Part shown: one piece after another, positions 51,139-61,738 of the stretch
How positions within the stretch are numbered: position 1 is the first letter of the stretch
Layout of the letters: each line of letters opens with the position of its first letter
Assembly: GCF_000224145.3 (NCBI RefSeq)
Contig: NC_020170.2
Location: forward strand, 4,108,646 to 4,172,645
Source of the DNA: Ciona intestinalis
Taxonomy: Eukaryota; Chordata; Ascidiacea; Phlebobranchia; Cionidae
Reading direction: 5' to 3'
Length of the DNA stretch: 64,000 nt
The notes under the pieces: model-generated
What the model saw: the letters and a program-made list of their open reading frames with translations, nothing else
Database searches by the model: none
What the model was told of the DNA's origin: nothing
Position numbers and translations under genes: made by a program

Positions 51139-54100
51139 TTACCCATAATATGAACGTAGGACTGCCAGCAGTGGTAAGAGAACACAGAACCTATAAAAAT
51201 ACGGGGTACAAGGGTCAATTCCACGTATTTATATAAAAGTACTGTTGGGTAAGCTGGTTACGCTAGAACATATTATTCCTATTTGATTTTTAAAAGTTAA
51301 CAACCCTTTTACAGTCTACATTTTAAAAGTTTTTTTTAACTAATCTTTCTTTACTAATACTACAAATGGGACAAAAAGGAAAATAAAACATGCACCATCT
51401 TATCACACAGCAATACTATACAAATATATCGGCTAATCTTGCGAAAGATATATAGATCAGAATATTATCTTTAAGTTTCACTGTTCAAAAGCTGTATTAG
51501 AACAAAACACCCTATGCTCTATATGCTTATGCTGGTATACATATAAGTGTATAACATTACTTACGGGTTTAAAGTGGTAATCATTGCGCTTCCTTCCATG
51601 CAAGATGATGGTTCAGCATTACCAGATGCGGTGTTGGCTTCTAAACTCTCACCTATTTTTTAATTGTATTGAATGTTACATTGTATGATATCCTTTACAT
51701 CTTATAGTACCGATCAACATCTATAGTCCCTACATTATATCTCTAGTCCCGAAGTTGTAAGTAAATATGGTAGGGTGGGAGAAGATGGGACGCCTTTAGC
51801 ACATAATATCTAGATATCCTGATCGTGTTTTAAACAATCAACAACGGTTCATGGAAGTCACGAGGACATAGTTTCATATTTAATGAATGTTCTTTGTTTA
51901 CTACTGAATGGAACGAGAAGATAGTTGAAAAGTGTCCCATCTTCCCCCATCCTACTGTATATGCGTGAATATATATACTTCATTATAAAAATACTAAAAC
52001 ATCGCACAGAAAAACCAAATACGCCCGAACTGTCATTGGCATATAACATAATGGTATAAAATATGAATACAAACTATCTACCCTGGTCTACTATTTGAAC
52101 GAACATGGCCATTCCTTGGTCTGCATCACCGTGTAGATGACAATGTATAATAACGTCTCCCTTGTACTTGTGGGTGCTAAAACGAACCTGTAAAAGTTGA
52201 TACACATAAAATAAATAAAAAAACGAAAAATAAAATTGATGAATGTTACCATCTTATCCTTGCTTTATTGGCGAAGCAACGACAGTCATTCTACCAAAGG
52301 TGTTTTATGTCCATACACCTTAATGGGTAATCATTCTTATGTAAATTTAATGCTGAGTTTTTCTAAGCTGCCTTTACTTTAAAGTAAGTATTGGTTAAAC
52401 TTCTATTTAAAAAGCACATAATGCCCAATATATAGAATGTTATATTTACCGTAATATTTCCGAGCGGTGGTATCAGAATTGTATCTCTCCAGTCGCCTAT
52501 CGCTGCATAACCAAGAGTGTTTGCACCTCCTTTTTCTTGACGTTCATTATGTCCCAAATATTTCAATGCATCAGATGGGGGGTCAATATCCGCACTTGCT
52601 ACAGGAATAAAAACCGAATAAAGAAAATGTAACTTGTTTTTGCGAGCATGGCGGGGCAACTATACTCGATTAACGCTTTAGTAGTGAACAAAGAATATTC
52701 AAAGAAATATGAAACTATGTTCTCATGACTCTCATAGACCGTTGTTAATTGTTTAAAACACGATCAGAATATCTGGATAATATGCGCTAAAGGTGTCCCA
52801 TCTTCCCCCACCCTACTATATACCAATACCGATAAAATCTACAAGTATAATAGTATCTTACCATCGTATCCTTTGTATTGATAAGTACAAGTTTCGCCAG
52901 CTTGGCTGAACAATCTCCATTTAGAATCTTCGTCGACGCCGTAAGGTCCAGTGTATGGGTTATAACTTATGACCTAAAAAAATTTATATGAATTATTCTA
53001 ACAAAGTGCTAGGTTGACTACGACAGCCCTTCTGTGACATAGAAATATTAAAACGACTCGCTTTTATTGGTGTAATGGCCCAAACCTGGCCTAAACTATA
53101 GGTCCTCGACAAGATCCTTCGCACCCATGTATAAAATAGCATGATTTCTTATGTGGGTTTAAGAGATTCTGTACATACGAAGAGTCTATTTCAGTTTCAA
53201 GCAGTCTTTTATGTTAATGTAGAAATGTAAATTAGAAATGACTTAATTGCCTGGCCATACCTGCGCGTGATTTATATGCATGTGTATGGGATGGGACGTG
53301 AACATTTCTGTGTTGGTAAGGTACCACTCCTGTATTGTATTTGCCTCCATTTTAAACCTGTACAAGTACAAGACACGTTTTTAGAATCTCTAATGTTTTA
53401 AAGCATTTAAATCGCCTTTTTTGAAAATAGAACAATAAACTGTGATATTGTTTGTTTACGTTTAAAACTGCATTTTGGCCAAAAATGTACATTTAAGCAA
53501 ATAAAAATCTCAAATATTGCAACTTGCGATACTAGACTGGAGGTGTAAACCATAATATACCTATAGTAAAGTTTGGAGTAATCTTCTCTGTTTAAAGTAT
53601 CAGTCGGTGTGACTTCTACTACAAAATGTCCTTTCAGGCTCTCTTGCGCCACCTCCCGGAGGTCGGAAACAAAATCCTCTCGCTGTGGTAGTGTGGTTGG
53701 GAAAACGGAGGTTTGTTTGGTTCCTGTAACATTCATTGTCATGAATGTCCCGCTGGCAGTTGGATGTTCTCCCATTGAATCCTCGTCGGCTTCGGTGAAT
53801 GACGAACGAAGCTATGAACATCCTATGTTACTAAAACTTGATATAGTAGGATTAGGGAAGATGGAACATATTTTTCATTTCCCATTTAGCGAAAAATATT
53901 TTTTAAATATTATAGAGTGTTTCGTCTTTCCCAACTGTACTAAGATGAACATAATGTGTAAATTAATAAATCTAACTTCACGTAGCAGAAAAATAACAAT
54001 CGTTATAATACGGGTGTCTTGTTCGATAAACCTCTGGCCCGCTTACCAGTTACCGCGTATGTAACTTTTAGGGTGTTTTTTTTTTTTTTGATTTATGGAT

Positions 54101-57100
54101 AAAAATTTAGACAAAATAACCCAAACCAATTAGACAACCTATAGAAGACCACTGGGTTAAAGCTTTTTGTCTCAGAGACATACGCCTACGAATGGTAGCA
54201 GCATCAAGCCTCCATCTCACAAACAGTGTACTGGAGGCAGGCGCGCAAACCACCGAACAGTATTTTATTCAAACACAGCAAAGAACACATTACTTCGTAA
54301 ATTCCACTTTCCGGACAAATAACCAACCAATCCACCCTCCCTGCTGCTACAAGAAAACTTCGACCAAGCCAGGGATCTCTGGGTTGATCAAGGTAAACTC
54401 CATCCATTGCTATTTCTTTCACCGTGCATGATGCTCCGTTTGGATCAACGTTATCGATGTGGAGAGCAACCGCGTACAAGCCGCCCGTGTCCAGTAATCT
54501 GGAATACAGAAACGTATATTAGGGATAGAAATATCTCTAGTAGGTCGTGGGGTGATGAAAGACGGGACACCTTTAGCACATAATAACCAATGTTTGATAC
54601 TTTATTGTGGGGGGGGGGGGGGTTACGATTTTTTTTATTCAACATGCATAGAAAAACAGTTACAAAGTTACATACGCGGGCACGAGCATATGAAACAAAG
54701 CATCCGTGTAAAACAATATATTCATTCATTACCTGAATCGTTTCATTTGTCCTGGCCTCATTTCCATTACAGGATTAAGCAGACCATTCACCAGTGTATA
54801 TTTGATGTCATTATCCGGGTCTTCTAACCATTCCTCCAATGTTTCACTTGAATTATCAAGCTCGATGCTGTTAAGTCTGAAATGCATATAAATGTTACTT
54901 ACCGAAAAAAGTTTTAAAATTAAACAAATCACCAACAGTCTTGCTCTAAGTAACTTGTAAGCGGGCGCGAGGTGTGTGAAACAGAATACGCGTGTTTTTA
55001 AGACTGTCGTTGCCCAGCCACGTTAGGGTAAATATTAACTCACCTAAACGCTTCGTTGTCGTGAATTTCCCTCTGTTGTATAGAGTGGCCGCTTTCCTCA
55101 TCTGGTGAATATTGAAACGTTTGCAACAATATCTGTTTATCATGCTGGCAGTTGTCGGGGCAAGATACAGCAGCTAGTTCGGCCGGCATACTAGCAGGGT
55201 CGTCTTCAATTACAATAAGACCGTCCATGCCACCCATGCTCTGTAGAAACAAACAAAATCAATCCATCATATCAGATAATTTGCACGGTGTATATATATA
55301 ATTGTATGAATTTAAGTTATGTATCATCGCATGGCAGGGCAACGACAGTCGTTTTACATGGGTGTTCTGTTTCATACACCTCGTGTGCGCTTACGAATTA
55401 TCAAACTTTGTAAGTGATTATTTTTATTAGGAATGTTTTTAAAATTACCTGAAAATGAATGCTACCATGATAATGTGGGTGGTACCAGTATGTTCCTACT
55501 GGTTGCTGGGGGTCGATCCTGTATTTGTATTGGAACGATTCCTCAGGTCCAATTTCGATTAGAACACTGTCTTGCGGTATCTAAATAATATAGTTTATTT
55601 TTATTTCTTTAAAAATATTTATAAAAGTTTGTATTATTAAACAATGAAGAAGAATCAGAAAAATGACAGTAATTAAAACACACTATGGTGTGGGAAAGAG
55701 CGTCAGTTAAAAAGCGTAGCTGCATATTTTTAGGCTTAAAAGTGGACCAAATACATATGAGATTTATAATATAACAAATTGCGATTAACGTTTTCGGCAT
55801 CATTTCTAAATACCATGCTATGTTTAAGGTCTCGAGTAGGCTATATGGTTAAACAGTTCTATGAAAAATATAGTTACTACCAGACAAAACAGAGTGGAAA
55901 GAGAATAAAAACGTCAACCATTTCACGCCAACCTACTATTTGCAACTGCAATTCGTAAAAGTATTTTTTAATATTCTACCTCGCTGCTTATATGAAGACC
56001 ATGTGTGTGCATATTAGTTGTATTTGGGTAACGAAAAGTGTTCTCAGATCCCCCCGTGTAGTCAGGGTGCTGCAGATTATTTATCTGAAACAAAATTAAT
56101 CATATTATAAGTCGCGAATATAACTTAATTAACATAATTTTTATTCATATCTTCGAAAACGATAGCGATAACGGAGAACGATAACGGAGATCATATTAAT
56201 TAAAGAATAAAGAGAAGGGAATGAGCAGCAGAACAACAGTTGTTAAAACACGCTATGGAAAAGTGTGGGAAAGCGTGTCAGTTCAACCGACTCACCCTTT
56301 GACTACTAGATTCCCTTCTAAAATATTTAAAAATTGACCAGATCTTACTTAATTGGATTTTGCAAGCAAAGAAAATCAGCTAGGCCAAAATTTTGTTTAG
56401 AAAGTGTGTGCTGTATGAATTTATGTTGAAATTACCAAATTCAAGGTAAACTGGTCTCCCGGTTTAAGATTGAAGGTTGGACCTGGAAATTCCCCGTCGT
56501 AAAGACGTCTAAGAACTGTTAACCAATCAATTGTGAACTCAGCAATGTCAACTGTCATGTTGTAAGTAAAAACTCCGTCTGTAGATCTTACTTGCCGAGG
56601 TTCACGAAACGGCTGACCGCCTATATGATGCACATTGATAAATAAATGAATGAATGAATGAATGTATGTAACTAATTTAATTATTCTCACTTGGCGGGGC
56701 AACGGCAGTGGTTATAACACGGGTGTTCTGTTTGCCTTGTGCCCGCTTACGAGTTACCAGGTATGTGACTTTGATGTTATTTTTTAATTTTGAGGTAACA
56801 CGGAAAGACGGCGTTAATTTATTGACATTATTTAAAGTTTAATCATTAAGTTTCGCGGAACTATGTCTGGTTTGCGGACATATACAAATAAGGAACCGAA
56901 TATTATAATGAAAGTCCAGCAACTTGCTATTCAAATCAATATTTATATACATACAGGGTAGTGAGCATGACGAAGCAAATAAGTTATGGGACGTTTTCGC
57001 CATTAAATCAACATAGATGATGTAACAAGTGCTATCTTTGACGTAATGTTGACCGGTATTAGCTGCTGCTGGTCGGAAAACATTTTCAATTTGAACGTGA

Positions 57101-58015
57101 CGCAACCCATGAGCGATACATATGTAAACAAGTTCCTGAATCTAGATAAGCATGTACAAAGGCTATGTCAAGTACTGGGCTTACGGGGAATTACGTTTGG
57201 AACAAATATTAAAATAAATGTTACAGGCCGGGAAATAAACATGTTTTTGAATCCAGATATAATCATGTACTCGGCTATAAAGTACAAGGTTGTGGAAAAT
57301 TACACCTGGAACCAATGTTAAGAGACATAGTACTGTGGGGTAAGATGGGACACTTTTAGCACATAATATTCAAATATCCTGTTTTTGTTTTAAACAATTA
57401 ACAACGGTCTATGGGAGTTGTGAGAATATGGTTTTATAATTCTTTGATTGTTCTTTGTTTACTATCAAATGGGACGAAAATGGAATGAAAGGTGTCCCAT
57501 CTACCCCACTCTACTATATAGGTATAGTGGTATACCACAGATAGTTAATAGGTGGGAAAAACAACACACGGACAACAGTTACATTAAGAACGCTATAACA
57601 CTCCGGCAATCCCATATACGCTCATTGAGTTAGTGTTGGGTAATATAGAACATATTTTTATTCTGCTTTTCCACCCATTTAAAAGTGAACAAAATTCTGT
57701 TTAGGTAATTAAATAACCGCATCCTCATAACTCTAAAAAAAGCACAACACGATCAGAAAACATCGGATTTAGGTGCTAACGGTGTCCCATCTTACCCTAC
57801 AGTCTTATACGATCGAAACCTTAAAAATGTGAAATGAAAAACTAGAGTACTAAACGAACAAAAAATCTTAGTAAAGAATAAAACAACAGTGAAAAATGAG
57901 TCTTACCCTTGAGCGGCGTGCAAGGTGATGTCATAGAGCAAGTTTCCATGGCAACAAACTTCATTGAACCGCCCAACACAAGTACCAACCACAGGAATTT
58001 GCTGTGGTATTCCAT
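51139..58015 (-). CDS. Multicopper oxidase MCO2, GPI-type tail, altered type-1 copper site
   Basis: Fourteen exons, 643 residues: 57907-58015, 56436-56620, 55980-56084, 55449-55580, 55044-55240, 54733-54876, 54294-54498, 53561-53811, 53261-53357, 52862-52973, 52450-52598, 52082-52187, 51565-51652, 51139-51190. Clear paralog of MCO1 (same CSxTSPC after the signal peptide; exons of 185, 132 and 97 nt shared). Ligands present: HTHGLH (124-129), WYHPHYHG (167-171), HPIHMH (465-470), HCH (577-579). The last motif reads HCHLHGDADQGM: Asp583 replaces the second type-1 His found as His584 in MCO1, while axial Met588 stays. The trinuclear site should form, but the type-1 site is predicted to be crippled or changed. 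The C-terminus (FCVLLPLLAVLRSYYG) is a short hydrophobic GPI-like signal. One MCO1 exon is split by an extra intron here. Confidence 0.92.
51766..51961 (+). mobile_element. MITE, MCO2 intron
   Basis: TATGGTAGGGTGGGAGAAGA to CATCTTCCCCCATCCTACTG. Confidence 0.8.
52678..52822 (-). mobile_element. MITE, truncated, MCO2 intron
   Basis: Starts in the body (GTGAACAAAGAATATTCAAA) and ends TCTTCCCCCACCCTACTATA. Confidence 0.75.
53965..54262 (-). mobile_element. SINE, near full length, sense to MCO2
   Basis: Reverse copy including the 5' head (GGAGGCAGGCGCGCAAACCA as box-A side) and middle section (TTAGACAACCTATAGAAGAC). It ends about 30 bp from the MCO2 exon 7 donor. Confidence 0.75.
55308..55440 (-). 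mobile_element. SINE fragment, MCO2 intron 4
   Basis: CATGGCAGGGCAACGACAGT and TACACCTCGTGTGCGCTTAC. Another plus-strand piece is at about 54945-55035. Confidence 0.7.
56640..56775 (-). mobile_element. SINE fragment abutting MCO2 exon 2
   Basis: (AATG)n tail, then CACTTGGCGGGGCAACGGCA; sense to MCO2 with its tail toward the acceptor at 56621. Confidence 0.78.
57326..57520 (+). mobile_element. MITE at the left edge of the 2.9-kb duplication
   Basis: CATAGTACTGTGGGGTAAGA to CATCTACCCCACTCTACTAT. Its duplicate is cut by the 125-N gap (60301-60412). Confidence 0.8.
57632..57807 (-). mobile_element. MITE relative, decayed
   Basis: GTTAGTGTTGGGTAATATAG to GTGTCCCATCTTACCCTACA; duplicated at about 60518-60693. 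Confidence 0.6.
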
Positions 58016-58815
58016 TTTTTCTTATTTTTTTTAAACAACTTTTAAAGTGAAGTTAGAAAGGCAGGAAAATGTAAGAAATACAAAATGGTGAGATAGCTGA
58101 ATCAAAATTTTTGTAAGTCACGAAATATTTTGGGAAATAGACTAAAGCTAACCGACTGTACTGAATCGGCTTGAAGTTTGGACTCTTTCACAAACTTTAT
58201 GGTTTATGTTGGTAATAAACTTTTATTGAGAGTTTAGTAACCAGGCGTTTATTTAACACTTTTTGTTTGACAAGTAGTTTTTACTCGTATAGCGTGTTTT
58301 TAACGACTGTTGTTTTGCTGCTAATTTCTCTTTCATCTGTGTTTTATTTACCTTTCTTCTTCATTGTTCTATTCAAAGTTTTAAAAAAAATTGTGCAGTG
58401 TTATTACTACTACGGACTCCTTCCTGCTTTATAACTGGTGTCGTTTTTCTTTTATGCTGTACAAGTGTACAGTAGAATGGTTGCTACGCATAACGTCAGC
58501 AATTAAACTCAGTAACGCTCTACGCTGAGTTCTTATCAAAAGATAGGCCTTGCAGTGGACTCTGTCAACACCTAAAGTTTGGCCGCAAATACGATTAAGT
58601 CATCACCCACACGGCGTCGCAAAATACAGCTATCGATGCGCTTTTTAAAGTCAACACTATTGTTATAGAAAATACTTCAAAATTCAACCAGAAAATACTT
58701 CGAAATTCCACCAAATAAATAACGGCAGGCATTATTATCAAGCTGTTAAATACCATGAAAAGTTAACTGCGAAGCGTCTTTATCAGAAACAATTTGAAAT
58801 CCATTAAGCGTCAGT

Positions 58816-59970
58816 TTACTGAACAAGCAGCAGTGTTAGTAACACCAGCAGGAGCATGTAGAATCTATTAACAAAAAACATTTGAAATTTTACTGCAGAA
58901 CGGGAGGTTCATGAGGTCGGGTGCTTAATAGTCAATCCAATCTAAAAAAAAGTTAGTGATATATATGGTTGCCCTCTTTTTATACGTTATATGTTTGCAA
59001 TGTGGAGATTAAAAACATTATACACGTAAAAGTATTTGCACAATATTTAATGCTCTGGTCACACAAAAGGTTTATATTATCTCTGCTGGTATGCTTTTCA
59101 GCAGTGTATATAATACATCTAACAGCTGTAGATCTATACAGCAGCAACGTCGTTTAATGGTAATTACATACCGCCGGGACGCTATGTCATAAACAAAGAC
59201 GCTCCAACCCAGTGTTTTCCAATTGGCTTATCTAAATTGCCAGCCATATAAAAAACACAAAATAATTAGCCACAATGTGACATACGTGATATCTATGGAC
59301 ACGAGGTGTATATGAAACCAACCGTATTGAAACTACTGTCCCGCCATGCGAGGTTAAACAAGTTACATTATTCATTTATCACATAACGTTTTTTAATTAG
59401 GTTTTACATTCACCTGTAAGGATTCATTGCTTTTCCATTTCCAGATGTCTGGCCTATTGGATTATTTGCCATGCACGCCCACGGGTAAGATCCATTCGAT
59501 GGAATATTTGCTTCCAGACTTTGTCCTGACCGCAAGTTTATTAACATAACACGAAGTAATGTGCATAAATTCGTTGGTAAGAATTGTTTCAAAGATTTAC
59601 TAAGGACTTAGGACAAATCAACATGTCTACGTGACAAATGTAACAAGCATGCGATTTACCAAGACGCCCAAACTGAATTGAATGATCAAAATATTTGTTT
59701 TAATAGTTTGCCAAGTCAAATTTACAGTCATCGCAAATTAAGTGGGCATATAAAAATATTACCACACACTAGGTCCAAAAAAAAAATACCGCGGCGAGAT
59801 ATATTATTGGCGCCCGCAAAATTGTAAAATTCACAAATGTAAAACTATAAAACAAAACGTGTACCTTGCTCCACTATCTCGAACACCATCACCATTCCCT
59901 GGTCCGCGTCCCCTTGCAAGTGACAATGAACCGTTACATCACCAGTGAAGCTGTCAGTCTTAAATCGAAC
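58816..59970 (-). pseudogene. Duplicate MCO3 terminal exons (orphan or haplotype copy)
   Basis: Exons 59865-59970, 59414-59525 and 58816-58864 repeat MCO3 exons 62775-62880, 62328-62439 and 61739-61787 with only scattered differences (for example Ala for Thr in CMANN). No matching upstream MCO exons precede them; the gap at 60176-60300 and then a duplicated MCO2 first exon follow to the right. It is either a partial tandem copy or the second haplotype of MCO3's end. Splice sites and frames are intact, so decay is not visible. Confidence 0.75.
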
Positions 59971-60175
59971 CTTTACGAATTAAAAAAATAAGTTTATAGT
60001 ACTGGGGTATAGGGTGGGATAGATACCGTTTACACATAATGTCCAATATTTCCTAATCGTGTNTTAACATTAACAAAGCTCTTTTTAATGCGTGAGGAAA
60101 CGGTTACATAATCTGTATAAACATTATTTGTTTAATACCAAATGATTTCATTTAGTTCGTGGCCTCTTACGAGTT

Positions 60176-60300
60176 NNNNNNNNNNNNNNNNNNNNNNNNN
60201 NNNNNNNNNNNNNNNNNNNNNNNNNNNNNNNNNNNNNNNNNNNNNNNNNNNNNNNNNNNNNNNNNNNNNNNNNNNNNNNNNNNNNNNNNNNNNNNNNNNN
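60176..60300. other. Assembly gap (125 N)
   Basis: Lies exactly between the two copies of the roughly 2.9-kb duplication, where copy 1 ends and copy 2 begins. Confidence 0.99.
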
Positions 60301-60793
60301 GGAGTAGTGAGAATATGGTTTTATAATTCTTTGATATGTTCTTTGTTTACTATCAAATGGGACAAAATAAAATGAAAGGTGTCCCATCTACCCCACTCTA
60401 CTATATAGGTATAGTGGTATACCACAGATAATTAATAGGTGGGAAAAATAACACACGGACAACAGTTACATTAAGAACGCTATAACACTCCGGCAATCCC
60501 ATATACGCTCATTGAGTTAGTGTTGGGTAATATAGAACATAATTTTATTCTGCTTTTCCACCTATTTAAAAGTGAACAAAAATCTGTTTAGGTAATTAAA
60601 TAACCGCATCCTAATAACTCTAAAAAAACCACAACACGATCAGAAAACATCGGATTTAGGTGCTAACGGTGTCCCATCTTACCCTACAGTCTTATACGAT
60701 CGAAACCTTAAAAATGTGAAATGAAAAACTAGAGTACTAAACGAACAAAAAATCTTAGTAAAGAATAAAACAACAGTGAAAAATGAGTCTTAC

Positions 60794-60902
60794 CCTTGAG
60801 CGGCGTGCAAGGTGATGTCATAGAGCAAGTTTCCATGGCAACAAGCTTCATTGAACCGCCCAACACAAGTACCAACCACAGGAATTTGCTTTGGTATTCC
60901 AT
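60794..60902 (-). pseudogene. Duplicate of MCO2 signal-peptide exon
   Basis: 109-nt exon equal in length to MCO2 exon 1 (57907-58015), with intact ATG and donor and two replacements (His to Gln at residue 4, Phe to Leu at residue 20). No second MCO2 exon follows before the gap and the orphan MCO3 exons. It is an orphan first exon unless the assembly is wrong here. Confidence 0.75.
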
Positions 60903-61738
60903 TTTTTCTTATTTTTTTTAAACAACTTTTAAAGTGAAGTTAGAAAGGCAGGAAAATGTAAGAAATACAAAATGGTGAGATAGCTGAATCAAAATTTTTG
61001 TAAGTCACGAAATATTTTGGGAAATAGACTAAAGCTAACCGACTGTACTGAATCGGCTTAAAGTTAGGACTCTTTCACAAACTTTATGGTTTATGTTGGT
61101 AATAAACTTTTATTGAGAGTTTAGTAACCAGGCGTTTATTTGACACTTTTTGTTTGACAAGTAGTTTTTACTCGTATAGCGTGTTTTTAACGACTGTTGT
61201 TTTGCTGCTAATTCCTCTTTCATCTGTGTTTTATTTACCTTTCTTCTTCATTGTTCTATTCAAAGTTATAAAAAAATTGTGCAGTGTTATTACTTTAAAA
61301 CTGAGCTAGCTCACAACTGAATAAGGGCAGATTTGCGGACTCCTTTCTGCTTTATAACTGGTGTCGTTTTTCTTTTATGCTGTACAAGTGTACAGTAGAA
61401 TGGTTGCTACGCATAACGTCAGCAATTAAACTCAGTAACGCTCTACGCTGAGTTCTTATCAAAAGATAGGCCTTGCAGTGGACTCTGTCAACACCTAAAG
61501 TTTGGCCGCAAATACGATTAAGTCATCACCCACACGGCGTCGCAAAATACAGCTATCGATGCACTTTTTAAAGTCAACACTATTGTTGTAGAAAATACTT
61601 CAAAATTCAACCAGAAAATACTTCGAAATTCAACCAAAAAAATAACGGCAGGCATTATTATTAAGCTGTTAAATACCATGAAAAGTTAACTGCGAAGCGT
61701 CTTTATCAGAAACAATTTGAAATCCATTAAGCGTCAGT

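Noticed and set aside
54600..54622. G-run as a G-quadruplex or regulatory element
   Set aside because: A single uninterrupted G-run in a repeat-rich intron of MCO2; likely a slippage or base-calling product, with no supporting context.
57046..57321. 91-residue plus-strand open frame
   Set aside because: It lies in MCO2 intron 1 on the other strand, lacks recognisable motifs or splice context, and ends next to a MITE. It could be a decayed gene fragment, but nothing supports that.
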